Positions 1 through 8,294 of a stretch of DNA of 64,000 nucleotides are shown piece after piece. The translations under genes were made by a program, and so were the position numbers. The stretch comes from Oribacterium sp. KHPX15 (GTDB lineage Bacteria > Bacillota > Clostridia > Lachnospirales > Lachnospiraceae), in contig NZ_FNRG01000014.1 of assembly GCF_900107835.1 (NCBI RefSeq), positions 34,216 to 98,215 of the forward strand. Direction: 5' to 3'. How positions within the stretch are numbered: the stretch's first letter is position 1; every line of letters begins with the position of its first letter. The notes under the pieces were generated by a model. It did not search any database and was not told the DNA's origin. It was given only the letters and a program-made list of their open reading frames with translations.

Positions 1-39
1 TTTTTAGAGCTTAAAGCAGATATTTCTGGACTTACGTAA
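1..39 (+). CDS. possible C-terminal tail of an upstream gene (partial)
   Basis: Frame 1 is open from the first base and reads FLELKADISGLT before a TAA stop. It could be the end of a cobalamin gene lying to the left, but twelve residues are too few to name it. The next gene starts about 75 bases later on the same strand. Confidence 0.3.
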   Translation, partial: FLELKADISGLT

Positions 40-113
40 AGCTTTTAGATGTGTATCATCATTTTGCAGAACGAAATTCAGAAATCAGAACGATTCAGGT
101 GCATGGAGGAAAT

Positions 114-524
114 ATGGTTCTTATAATAGGCGGTATGTGTCAGGGAAAGCATGACTTTTGTAAAAGCGAATTTCCGGATGCTGAAGTGATAGAGCATTAT
201 GAAGAAAGGATTCGTGAGGAACTTGGGGAAGGAAAGGGTCCGGTTTCGGAGGCGGAGAAGTGGCTTGATGAAATATCAGCCACTATGGAAATTGATGGTA
301 CTGATACAGCCGTTCATTTATCCATGGATTCTGAGAACCGGTTTAAGGAACAAAATCCACGGGAACTTGTCATCATCATGAACGAAGTAGGATCCGGGGT
401 TGTACCCATGGACAAGGATGAACGGGAATGGCGTGAGGCAGCTGGACGAGTCAGTTGCTTGTTTGCTAAGAGAGCCGACAGAGTTTACAGGTTACTTGCA
501 GGGATTCCTCAGAGATTGAAATAA
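114..524 (+). CDS. cobU: adenosylcobinamide kinase / adenosylcobinamide-phosphate guanylyltransferase, short form
   Basis: CobU phosphorylates adenosylcobinamide and transfers GMP to it in the nucleotide-loop steps of cobalamin synthesis. The N-terminus has a variant P-loop (IIGGMCQGK). The C-terminal third has the typical NEVGSGVVP motif, then the WREAAGR and ADRVYRLLAGIPQRLK segments. At about 136 residues it is shorter than the roughly 180 of enterobacterial CobU, as in the clostridial short form. An in-frame ATG lies at 51, but the ATG at 114 follows GGAGGA at 105-110 and is preferred. It is the first gene of the cobalamin block, 60 bases ahead of cbiB. Confidence 0.85.
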   Translation: MVLIIGGMCQGKHDFCKSEFPDAEVIEHYEERIREELGEGKGPVSEAEKWLDEISATMEIDGTDTAVHLSMDSENRFKEQNPRELVIIMNEVGSGVVPMDKDEREWREAAGRVSCLFAKRADRVYRLLAGIPQRLK

Positions 525-584
525 CCTTATCAAAACACATCAGGATGACTTGAAATATAAAACATTATTTAGACGGGAAATAAA

Positions 585-1580
585 ATGTACGAACGTATAA
601 TAATTCTTATCATGGCACTGATACTTGACCTTGTTTTCGGAGATCCCCATAACTGGTTTCATCCGGTTATGGCTATGGGACGAGCCATCGAGTGTCTGGA
701 AATAATTCTGAGAAAAATGTTTAAGCTTTCCGAAGAAGCGGAAGAGGATAAAGAAAAAAAGCGCATTGCCGGCGGGATACTTGTAGTGATAATGTTGGTG
801 GTATTTACAGCGATACCCCTTATCATAATCCACATAAGCCGCATGTTCGGGGAAAACATTTCCTGTGCCATAAGTGCGTTTCTCGCGTACCAGATGCTGG
901 CCATGAAGCAGCTAAAGATAGAATCAATGAAGGTGTTCAAGGCGCTTCAAAGAAAAGATCTAAAGGGTGCCAGGGAAGCAGTTTCCATGATCGTCGGAAG
1001 AGATACAAAACAGCTTAACGAATCCGGAATCACAAAAGCGGCAGTAGAAACCGTGGCTGAAAATGCCTCCGACGGAGTTGTGGCACCGCTCCTTTTCATG
1101 ATGGTTTTCGGAGTTGCCGGCGGCTGGTTCTATAAGACAGTGAATACCATGGACTCCATGATCGGCTACAAAAACGAAAAATATCGATATTTCGGAACCG
1201 CCGCTGCAAAACTTGATGATGTGATGAATTTCATTCCTGCGAGAGTGACCGCACTTTTCATGGTCATAGCCTCAGCTTTTCTTAACCTCAACTGGAAAAA
1301 TGCCTTTAAAATCTGGATGCGTGATGCAAAAAAATCAACAAGCCCGAACTCCGGACAGACTGAAGCCGTCATGGCAGGAGCCCTGGGTGTAACTCTCCTT
1401 GGTGATGCCCGGTACTTCGGAAAGCTCGTGAAAAAGCCGGAAATCGGAGATAAGCTCAGAGATATAAAACCGGAGGATATCGAAACTGCCAACAGGGTGA
1501 TGTATCTTTCAGTATTCATGATTTATGTTATAGGGATTTTGATTATTAAAGAGGTAATGGTGAGATTTGGACTGATATGA
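585..1580 (+). CDS. cbiB: adenosylcobinamide-phosphate synthase CbiB/CobD family
   Basis: This integral membrane enzyme joins adenosylcobyric acid to aminopropanol or its phosphate, giving adenosylcobinamide (phosphate). Family hallmarks are seen: an N-terminal hydrophobic segment followed by DLVFGDPHNWFHPV, the stretch VAENASDGVVAPLLF, the NTMDSMIGYKN loop, and SPNSGQTEAVMAGALGV. Its 331 residues match the family. Several hydrophobic segments fit a polytopic protein. The SD is weak (GGGAA before ATG 585). It sits between cobU and the cobD gene, the enzyme that supplies its aminopropanol-phosphate substrate. Confidence 0.95.
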   Translation: MYERIIILIMALILDLVFGDPHNWFHPVMAMGRAIECLEIILRKMFKLSEEAEEDKEKKRIAGGILVVIMLVVFTAIPLIIIHISRMFGENISCAISAFLAYQMLAMKQLKIESMKVFKALQRKDLKGAREAVSMIVGRDTKQLNESGITKAAVETVAENASDGVVAPLLFMMVFGVAGGWFYKTVNTMDSMIGYKNEKYRYFGTAAAKLDDVMNFIPARVTALFMVIASAFLNLNWKNAFKIWMRDAKKSTSPNSGQTEAVMAGALGVTLLGDARYFGKLVKKPEIGDKLRDIKPEDIETANRVMYLSVFMIYVIGILIIKEVMVRFGLI

Positions 1581-1691
1581 TTTTCTTTTAGGTAAAATGA
1601 AAGTAAAATAATCGGATTAAAAGTAATATGTGTAATGCTTGTGCATACTATATCAATGGTATACATTAAAGGAAATACTTCATAATTCCGA

Positions 1692-1723
1692 TTCTAACCG
1701 ATTGGAATTCCAATCGGTTAGAA
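1692..1723. promoter_or_regulatory. perfect 32-bp palindrome
   Basis: Half-site TTCTAACCGATTGGAA is followed directly by its exact reverse complement, with no spacer. It lies in the gap after cbiB, 55 bp before a tiny ORF and the threonine aldolase gene. No T-run follows, so a terminator is less likely than a dimer operator or a cruciform site. The binding protein is unknown. Confidence 0.6.
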
Positions 1724-1777
1724 CCAAACGTGGAAGACTTATATTAATTCCAAAGCTTTTGAAGGATGGTGATTCAA

Positions 1778-1936
1778 ATGCTGATTAAAGAATTGAGAAA
1801 AATCACTGGATTGTCTCTTGATTACTGGCACCTTGATACGGGATATATGTTAAGCTTTAATTTCAATAAAAATAAAGAACAAGGTGTGAAGCTCGTTGAG
1901 ATAGGCAACAAGGTGCTGTTTGAAGGGACGGTATAA
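1778..1936 (+). CDS. small ORF, unknown (52 aa)
   Basis: An ATG preceded by AAGGATGG opens a 52-codon frame that begins MLIKELRKITGLSLDYWHL and ends GNKVLFEGTV. I recognise no family. It stops 2 bases before the threonine aldolase ATG, so it may be a translational-coupling leader ORF or the remnant of a longer gene. The aldolase itself has no clear SD, which favours coupling. No membrane segment or cysteine motif is seen. Confidence 0.4.
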   Translation: MLIKELRKITGLSLDYWHLDTGYMLSFNFNKNKEQGVKLVEIGNKVLFEGTV

Positions 1937-1938
1937 CA

Positions 1939-2979
1939 ATGCAAACACAACAAAAACTTTCGTTTACATCAGATTATATGGAGGGAGCGCATCCTGAGAT
2001 ATTGGAAAGACTGACAGAGACTAATCTTTTGAAAACCACAGGATATGGTTTGGACGAGATTTCGGAAGCTGCAAGAGATAAAATAAGAGAGGCCTGCGAG
2101 GCTCCGGAGGCGGATGTATATTTTCTTGTTGGGGGAACTCAGGCTAATGCTACAATGATTGATGCAATGCTTCGTCCATATCAGGGTGTAATGGCGGCAA
2201 AAACCGGTCATATAAGCGGACATGAAGCAGGCGCTATAGAGGCAGGAGGCCATAAGGTACTGGAGCTTCCTCATCATAACGGAAAGCTTGCAGCGGAAGA
2301 TATAAAAGAATGCATCAAACGATATCAGGAAGATGATAACAGAGACCATACCGTTATGCCGGGAATGGTTTATATTTCACACCCAACGGAGTATGGGACA
2401 TTATATTCACTCAGCGAACTTAAGGATATCAGCGAGATATGCAGGGCTTATGATATTCCGCTTTATCTGGATGGCGCAAGACTTGCTTATGCTTTGGCGT
2501 GTCCTGAGAACGATGTGACTCTTCCTGATCTGGCAAAGCTCTGTGACGCTTTTTATATTGGTGGCACGAAGTGCGGAGCCTTGTTTGGGGAGGCAGTAGT
2601 CATCCCTCAGCATGATCGTATACCGCATCTTTTTACAATCATAAAGCAGCACGGTGCACTTCTTGCCAAGGGACGTATTGCGGCGATACAGTTTGAAACA
2701 CTGTTCACTTCTGATCTTTACAACAGGATCGGGGTAACAGCGATTAAGGCTGCTGACAGGATAAGGAAGGCCCTTAGGGAAAAGGGTTATGTTTCTCCGA
2801 TTTCTTCCCCCACAAATCAGATTTTTGTTACTTTGGAAGACAAAAAAGCTTCAGAGTTAAAAGAAAAAGCTCAGCTCGGTTTCTGGGAAAAGCCGGATGA
2901 TAAGCACACGGTTTTACGTATTGTTACCAGCTGGGCTACAGAGGATGAAGATGTAGACAGACTTATCGATATTCTTTGA
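1939..2979 (+). CDS. ltaE: low-specificity threonine aldolase (PLP enzyme)
   Basis: It cleaves L-threonine or L-allo-threonine to glycine and acetaldehyde, in the cytoplasm. The 346 residues show a fold-type I PLP enzyme of the beta-eliminating lyase/threonine aldolase family. Visible motifs are VGGTQANATMIDA (cofactor phosphate site), the AKTGHISGHEAGAIE segment, IPLYLDGARLAYA with the PLP-binding Asp, and FYIGGTKCGALFGEA with the Schiff-base Lys. It lies between cbiB and cobD; a direct role in B12 synthesis is not established, though cobD also starts from threonine (phosphate). There is no strong SD; the preceding tiny ORF ends 2 bp upstream. Its TGA overlaps the next small ORF. Confidence 0.9.
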   Translation: MQTQQKLSFTSDYMEGAHPEILERLTETNLLKTTGYGLDEISEAARDKIREACEAPEADVYFLVGGTQANATMIDAMLRPYQGVMAAKTGHISGHEAGAIEAGGHKVLELPHHNGKLAAEDIKECIKRYQEDDNRDHTVMPGMVYISHPTEYGTLYSLSELKDISEICRAYDIPLYLDGARLAYALACPENDVTLPDLAKLCDAFYIGGTKCGALFGEAVVIPQHDRIPHLFTIIKQHGALLAKGRIAAIQFETLFTSDLYNRIGVTAIKAADRIRKALREKGYVSPISSPTNQIFVTLEDKKASELKEKAQLGFWEKPDDKHTVLRIVTSWATEDEDVDRLIDIL

Positions 2980-3110
2980 TGGAGTATTGTCAGGCATATC
3001 TTATTAATGAAAATGGTGTTAGTCGTCAAATGTGGTGGGCTTGTAACACCATGAAAATATACAGAAAGATGGGTTTATCCATCGGAAGATTCGATTTCAA
3101 GTTTGTATAA
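2979..3110 (+). CDS. small ORF, unknown (43 aa), possibly a gene remnant
   Basis: Its ATG overlaps the stop of the aldolase gene (TGATG). The frame runs 43 codons with CNTMKIYRKMGLSIGRF near its end. The IYRKMG piece is reminiscent of GNAT C-termini, but that is a weak hint. It may be a coupled small protein or a decayed gene end. It is followed 24 bp later by cobD. Confidence 0.35.
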   Translation: MEYCQAYLINENGVSRQMWWACNTMKIYRKMGLSIGRFDFKFV

Positions 3111-3134
3111 TAAACTACATTTGGGAGATTTAAA

Positions 3135-4307
3135 TTGAATTACAATCATGGAGGAGACATATACGGAAATAAGGTTACGCTGGATTTCTCTGTGAATATA
3201 AACCCTCTTGGGATGCCGGAATGCGCAAAGGAAGCTGCCGTAATAGGTGTAGAACTAAGCACCGGCTATCCTGATTGGGAGCAGAGGGAGCTTAGACATG
3301 CGTTATCGAAATATCTCGATGTACCCGGAGAAGATATACTTTTTGGCAACGGAGCTTCGGATCTGATCTATCGACTTATGATGGTGCTGAAGCCAAAAGA
3401 GGTTCTGGTTCCGGACCCATCATTTTCTGAATACAGATCAGCGGCGGAAAAAGCCGGTGCAAAGGTTCTGGACTTTATTCTAAAGGAAGAGGATTCCTTT
3501 CGCTTTACGGATGATGCAGTGGCTGCCTTTATTGACAGAATAGAGCACCTGGCAGCAGGGTCTGCCGTTTTTTTATGTAATCCGAATAATCCCGATGGAA
3601 GCATGATTCCAAAGCGGATGCTCCTTCGCATTTATGAAGTCTGCGAGAAGAAATCTATATGGCTCATAGTGGATGAATGTTTTCTGCCATTCAGTTCCCG
3701 TGAAGAAGAGTATTCGTTGATTCCTAACATCAGGAAAAGAGCAAATGAATTAACAGACAGCAGTTTTGATGATCATGAGAACGAGAATAGGGATGATGAT
3801 CATCTCATCGTCCTCCGGGCATTTACGAAGATATATGGTATGCCGGGGCTAAGACTTGGATATCTGGTCACTGAGAATCCGGATCTGATCAGAAAAATAA
3901 GAGAAGCTATGTCACCATGGGAGATTAATACACCGGCGCAGATGGCGGGTGTGGCAGCTCTTTCGGATGGCGATTATCTCAAGGAAACGAGACGAATGAT
4001 AAAAGAAGAACGGAAATATCTGATAGATGAAATCCTGAGAAACGGACTTGCTGAAAGGATATATAATCCCGATTCAGAAGCTAACTTCATTCTTTTCAAA
4101 GTTTCGTGCAATTCAAAAGACCTTAAGTACAAACTGAAGGAAAAAGGGATACTGATAAGAGACTGCAGCGATTTTTCAGGGCTTGATGGAAGATTCTTCA
4201 GGATCTGTGTCCGCAGGCATGAGGAAAATGCTGAGTTGATAGAGACATGGAAGAACATAAAAAATGTAGCTTGTAAAGGTTTTAATAATATAAATAATAT
4301 GCTTTAG
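3135..4307 (+). CDS. cobD: threonine-phosphate decarboxylase (aminotransferase class I/II fold)
   Basis: It is a PLP enzyme that decarboxylates L-threonine-O-3-phosphate to (R)-1-amino-2-propanol phosphate for the cobalamin side chain. The protein opens NYNHGGDIYG and DFSVNINPLGMP, typical of CobD. It then has LFGNGASDLIYRL, FLCNPNNPDGSMIP, LIVDECFLPFS (PLP-contacting Asp) and LRAFTKIYGMPGLRLGY with the Schiff-base Lys. It is 390 residues long; an Asp/Glu-rich stretch near residues 205-220 is an insert not needed for catalysis. The start is TTG at 3135 after GGGAGA. It feeds the CbiB reaction. Confidence 0.92.
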   Translation: MNYNHGGDIYGNKVTLDFSVNINPLGMPECAKEAAVIGVELSTGYPDWEQRELRHALSKYLDVPGEDILFGNGASDLIYRLMMVLKPKEVLVPDPSFSEYRSAAEKAGAKVLDFILKEEDSFRFTDDAVAAFIDRIEHLAAGSAVFLCNPNNPDGSMIPKRMLLRIYEVCEKKSIWLIVDECFLPFSSREEEYSLIPNIRKRANELTDSSFDDHENENRDDDHLIVLRAFTKIYGMPGLRLGYLVTENPDLIRKIREAMSPWEINTPAQMAGVAALSDGDYLKETRRMIKEERKYLIDEILRNGLAERIYNPDSEANFILFKVSCNSKDLKYKLKEKGILIRDCSDFSGLDGRFFRICVRRHEENAELIETWKNIKNVACKGFNNINNML

Positions 4308-4406
4308 ATTCCTCAGAAATCAGGAATACATTGGCATTGCTTTGAATTTTTATCGACGTTTTACGGACAAAGAAATTAACGAAAAAAGGGAGGGAGTTTG
4401 TTTCAT

Positions 4407-5249
4407 ATGACAGGGATTAAAAAAATTATAACCGGTTTTCTTACATTGACAGTCTCCGGCCTGATGCTTACAGGCTGCAACACGGACATGACAAAGGGGC
4501 TGAGGGAGCATTATACAAAAGAAGAAGCTTCGGATGAACTTAAGACCGGAGCGGAAAAGATGGAAGAATGGATAGGCAAAAACTGTCCCGATGGAAAGGC
4601 TGTATCTATGGAAAACAGTTTCTGTCAGCTTACCGGCGGTCCCATATTCCTGACCGGTTTTGTTGAAGGAGAGTTTTCAGACGGCAGGGAAACCTACGAT
4701 TACCTCATGAATGTAGAGAATGGGGAACTGTATCTTGACCCGGGAGGGGAAAAGAGACAGGAGTTTTATGATGAATGCCGGGCTCTTGTGGAAGAGGGTC
4801 TCGGAGTAGATGAATTAATCATGGATAAGTCTGAATACAGCAATATGTCATTCGTGCTCTCAATGGGAATGGAAAACCGGATCATGGTTGATGAGGCCCA
4901 TAAGCCGGGAGCCGAAACAGACGATAAACTGAAAAAAGGTGCACTGGGATTCTGGCTTACTAATATAGAGACTCATGGGTATCTTCCGGCCTCTCTTGTA
5001 CTTTCCGACGGAGAAGTACGTGATTTTGTCAGAGACAGAGATCGAAAAGATCTGATCGTTGTCGGGATGAATGTTTATGTACCGGAAGAGACAGATCTGT
5101 CGATTTATACAGTTGATAATATAGAAAGTATCGAAAAAGAATACGGTTTATATTTTGAAAGACTGATTTTAAATACAGATAAGGAGCAGTTGGATTTCAA
5201 TCAAAACGGAGATGAAAGAAATGTTTCTATATCAAAGAATGAGAAATAA
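4407..5249 (+). CDS. lipoprotein of unknown function, paralogue A
   Basis: A signal sequence ending in the lipobox LTGC (ITGFLTLTVSGLMLTGC) predicts export and lipid anchoring outside the membrane. About 255 residues follow that I cannot assign to a family. They are clearly related to the next protein: both have a KMEEW/QMQEW segment, a GGPIFLTGFVEGEFSDGRET / SGPHYLTDLVTGTFSDKGET region and VYVPEETDLSIY / IRVPDEAVLEKY. A TTG lies at 4398, but GGGAGGGAG at 4388-4396 places the start at ATG 4407. The 3' end overlaps the next gene by 29 bp. Function unknown; membership in the B12 block is positional only. Confidence 0.75.
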   Translation: MTGIKKIITGFLTLTVSGLMLTGCNTDMTKGLREHYTKEEASDELKTGAEKMEEWIGKNCPDGKAVSMENSFCQLTGGPIFLTGFVEGEFSDGRETYDYLMNVENGELYLDPGGEKRQEFYDECRALVEEGLGVDELIMDKSEYSNMSFVLSMGMENRIMVDEAHKPGAETDDKLKKGALGFWLTNIETHGYLPASLVLSDGEVRDFVRDRDRKDLIVVGMNVYVPEETDLSIYTVDNIESIEKEYGLYFERLILNTDKEQLDFNQNGDERNVSISKNEK

Positions 5250-6429
5250 AAGACGACTGTTTTTTGCAGGTCTCATAGTTGTGATCTTCCTTGTGTCCTG
5301 CGGTTTTTCCAGCTGCCGCGGTCCTCAGTATGAGGAAGGTGACAAGACAAACCTGGAAGAAACAGGCAAAAAACAGATGCAGGAATGGCTGGATCAGCAT
5401 ATGAAGGGATCTCAGGTTCTGTCTTCCGAAGGATATGTAATTATGATCCCCAGCGGTCCCCACTATCTTACAGACCTTGTTACGGGAACATTCTCCGATA
5501 AGGGTGAAACCCGGGACTATCTCGTAGATACAAGATCAGACGGGGTATATATCGCATATGACAACACCCTGTTTAACGAAGTGTGTCAGGATTACGTTTT
5601 TGAAATATTGAATCTTGAAGATTTTCGTGAAGACTGTAATGTAGACAGACTGAGCACCGGATTTCGTATCCCGGCAGGGGGCAAAAAAAATGTTTACAGA
5701 GAAACATTTGTAAACGAAGTCTGGCTTCCGGGAGAACTTGTCCTGAAGCTGGAGGAGGCCGCCAATGATGATGTTCTGAAAATCCTTGAGGAATTTGTAC
5801 GAAATAAGGACAACAGACAGTTGATCGAGATAGGAGGTTCCATCAGAGTTCCTGATGAAGCTGTCCTTGAGAAATACAATCTGGATTTTTGGGTGAAATC
5901 GCGGGAAGAAGACGGATTATTCTTTGAAAATTTTGACCTTTCGGATTCTTTTGAAGATATAGCTACTTACAGCGGTCGGGCAGTTTACCACAGATACGGT
6001 TTCCACAAGGTGGATGAACCGGATATTCGTATCCGTATGAAGGAAACCTATTGGGTTGAGAAGGAAGAAAAGGGAGAAATAAAGGTGATAGAAGGCAGGG
6101 ACAGTGATTTTAATGACCTGTCATTCCAAAAAACAAATGACGGGTACCTCATTACTTTCCCTGACCGGGAACATACCTTTGATTTTTCAATATATGCAGA
6201 CAAAGATTCTGAGTTCCTGAAACACGAATACCACAGCCATGAGGACCGTGAAGCATATAAGAGCCCGGGATCAGTGATCAGCGGTGACAGATATTTTGAA
6301 AATGATCTTTACTGGAAAGAAGCAGGAGAGGAAGGCTTCCTTTTAACAGGCAGTGATGGAATCAGAAAGCTGTTTTTCGGAGGAGAAGAGCTGATCCCAA
6401 GAAGTGATTTCCAGGGAAACACTGATTAA
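5221..6429 (+). CDS. lipoprotein of unknown function, paralogue B
   Basis: A basic N-terminus (RMRNKRR), a hydrophobic stretch and FLVSC form a lipoprotein signal; a second Cys follows four residues later. The first 230 or so residues repeat the domain of the gene before it, so this is a tandem duplication. The remaining 150 residues (from about FHKVDEPDIRIRMKE) are an extra C-terminal domain absent from paralogue A. ATG 5212 has its GGAG directly adjacent, while ATG 5221 has it at a 9-base distance, so 5221 is preferred. It overlaps paralogue A by 29 bp, suggesting coupled translation. No function is recognised. Confidence 0.75.
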   Translation: MFLYQRMRNKRRLFFAGLIVVIFLVSCGFSSCRGPQYEEGDKTNLEETGKKQMQEWLDQHMKGSQVLSSEGYVIMIPSGPHYLTDLVTGTFSDKGETRDYLVDTRSDGVYIAYDNTLFNEVCQDYVFEILNLEDFREDCNVDRLSTGFRIPAGGKKNVYRETFVNEVWLPGELVLKLEEAANDDVLKILEEFVRNKDNRQLIEIGGSIRVPDEAVLEKYNLDFWVKSREEDGLFFENFDLSDSFEDIATYSGRAVYHRYGFHKVDEPDIRIRMKETYWVEKEEKGEIKVIEGRDSDFNDLSFQKTNDGYLITFPDREHTFDFSIYADKDSEFLKHEYHSHEDREAYKSPGSVISGDRYFENDLYWKEAGEEGFLLTGSDGIRKLFFGGEELIPRSDFQGNTD

Positions 6430-6523
6430 ATCAGCGCTTTACTAAGTGGATTTTCAGGAGCTTTACGAATTAATAAAAGGGACAATAAAGGTTGAAAAAC
6501 ATGCGCTTACATAGGAGACTAAA

Positions 6524-7456
6524 ATGAATTTGGATTTTTTTATACCGAGGTCAGCTGATGCTGAAAGAATAGCCCCTTTTTATTATATGAGACCCAATAA
6601 GGCATGTGACAGCGGTGTAATTGATACTTTTATATGGAGAGAAAGTTACGATATCCGGGTATCTATAGCAGATGATAAAGCGTTGCTGATTCTGATGAAA
6701 AGTAATGGAGAGTGCTTTTCGGCCATGCCTTTTTGTAAAGAGGAAGATCTTCAATACTATTTTTCTGTCATTGAAAAGTATTTTAACGAGGTTTTGAAGA
6801 AGCCGTTAAAAATGTATCTTGCTGACGAAGAAGCTGTAGAGACATTGGCCTTAAAATATGATCCGCGTTACTATGTGAAAGAGGAAGCTGATCTTAAGGA
6901 TTATCTCTATAAAGGAGATGATCTCAGAAATCTTTCGGGTAAAAAATATCATAAAAAGAAAAATCTTGTGAACAAGTTTTTAAAAGAATATGAGGGAAGA
7001 TGGGAATACAGGACACTCCGCTGCAGTGACAGGGAAGATTTGCTTGATTTTCTTGATAAATGGTATGAAAAACGCACAGAAGATGAAAAAGAAACCGGAG
7101 ATGCTCTGGAATATGAAGTTATAGGTATCCATGAGATGATGAAGGAATGCTTTTCTCTAAAAGAATTCAGAGCAGGCGGCATCTTTATAGACGGTCACCT
7201 TCAGGCCTTTTCACTGGGAGCTTTAAATCCGAGGGAAAATATGGCCTGCATAGCTATAGAGAAGGGTAATTCCGAAATACCCGGGATTTATCAGGTCATA
7301 AACCAGCAGTTTCTGATACATGAGTTTCCGGATGCAGAGCTTATAAACCGGGAGGATGATATGGGGCTTCCGGGACTCAGAAAAGCAAAAGAAAGTTATA
7401 ATCCTATCGGCTATGAAAGAAAATACATGGTACTGCAGAAGGACTTTAAAGGCTGA
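6524..7456 (+). CDS. DUF2156 (phosphatidylglycerol lysyltransferase C-domain-like) protein
   Basis: The 310 residues match the soluble, acyltransferase-like DUF2156 family, related to the catalytic domain of MprF-type lysylphosphatidylglycerol synthases. Seen are DTFIWRESYDI near the start, LSGKKYHKKKNLVNKF (the basic segment typical of the family), GGIFIDGHLQAFSLG, and the end INREDDMGLPGLRKAKESY. No membrane segments are present, so the flippase half of MprF is absent. AGGAG precedes ATG 6524. The substrate is unknown; family members carry GNAT-like folds, and the next gene is also a GNAT protein. Confidence 0.8.
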   Translation: MNLDFFIPRSADAERIAPFYYMRPNKACDSGVIDTFIWRESYDIRVSIADDKALLILMKSNGECFSAMPFCKEEDLQYYFSVIEKYFNEVLKKPLKMYLADEEAVETLALKYDPRYYVKEEADLKDYLYKGDDLRNLSGKKYHKKKNLVNKFLKEYEGRWEYRTLRCSDREDLLDFLDKWYEKRTEDEKETGDALEYEVIGIHEMMKECFSLKEFRAGGIFIDGHLQAFSLGALNPRENMACIAIEKGNSEIPGIYQVINQQFLIHEFPDAELINREDDMGLPGLRKAKESYNPIGYERKYMVLQKDFKG

Positions 7457-7464
7457 TATGAAGT

Positions 7465-7525
7465 ATTAACACCATGAACTCACCGTACAGCAGTGAGAGG
7501 ATGTGGGGAAGCTCCCTGTGTTAAT
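7465..7525 (+). other. possible structured RNA or branched hairpin between genes
   Basis: ATTAACAC (7465-7472) pairs with GTGTTAAT (7518-7525). Inside lie CTCAC/GTGAG (7479-7483 with 7493-7497) and a GGGG/CTCC hairpin, giving a possible three-way junction, followed by a short T-run (GATTTTTATC). It may be a terminator variant or a small regulatory RNA element. The same bases also encode a 16-codon ORF, considered fortuitous. Confidence 0.3.
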
Positions 7526-7610
7526 GCTGATTTTTATCAAAGTATCGGAGTGTTGACAGACCTCAAAGAGCAATGTGCAGAATTGATATATCCGGAGGTG
7601 CCATAGGGAC

Positions 7611-8294
7611 ATGGGAAATATCTGTATGAACGGAATTTGTGTATTAACAGAAAAAGATCATAAATATGAAACAAAGGCTCTTTATGAGGAAGTCTTTCCG
7701 GATGACAAGGGACCGTTTTCTGACTGGTACTATGAGGACAGGTGTAGTGATAACATCATAGTATGCAGGAAGGAGAATGGCGAAGCTGTTGCCATGTCGC
7801 ATCTGAATCCATTCACTGTTGGCGGTAAAAACGGACAAACGGCTGAAATATATTACATATATGCTGTGGCTACAAAAAAAGAATACCGCCACAAGGGGTA
7901 TATGACGGATGTATTAACAAAGAGCTTTGAGATACTTCGGGATAAGGGAGTGCCCTTTTGTTTTCTCATTCCTGTTTCGGAATCTCTTTACCGGTCTTTT
8001 GGATTTTATACTGTTTCAAAATTTACATTTGAGCGTATACAGGATTTTTCCCGGGTCGTTGCAAACTATGATTTATATATCATGGAAGATGAGAATTATG
8101 TCAGAAGAGCCCGTAAAGAGGATGAGTTATGTGAAAACCGCGAGGATGGTCTCCCAAAGGATCCAAATATTATGGTGAAGATCATTTCCGAAAAATCTTT
8201 TGTAAAATTCAGTGGTCTTTCGGAGGATGTTAATGAAACAGAAATGATTGACTGGCTCAGAAATCAAAGGATATATATAGCTGAAGCTGTGTGA
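7611..8294 (+). CDS. GNAT family N-acetyltransferase
   Basis: An acetyl-CoA-dependent transferase fold is suggested by the motif A region AEIYYIYAVATKKEYRHKGYMTDVL (coenzyme A pyrophosphate loop around YRHKGY) followed by FCFLIPVSESLYRSFGFYTV, a typical motif B with the LYRSFGF signature. The remaining C-terminal 80 residues are divergent. GGAGGTG at 7594-7600 supports ATG 7611; ATG 7626 is a possible alternative. The stop TGA overlaps the cbiP ATG, so the two are likely co-translated, but nothing in B12 synthesis is known to need this enzyme. Substrate unknown. Confidence 0.8.
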   Translation: MGNICMNGICVLTEKDHKYETKALYEEVFPDDKGPFSDWYYEDRCSDNIIVCRKENGEAVAMSHLNPFTVGGKNGQTAEIYYIYAVATKKEYRHKGYMTDVLTKSFEILRDKGVPFCFLIPVSESLYRSFGFYTVSKFTFERIQDFSRVVANYDLYIMEDENYVRRARKEDELCENREDGLPKDPNIMVKIISEKSFVKFSGLSEDVNETEMIDWLRNQRIYIAEAV

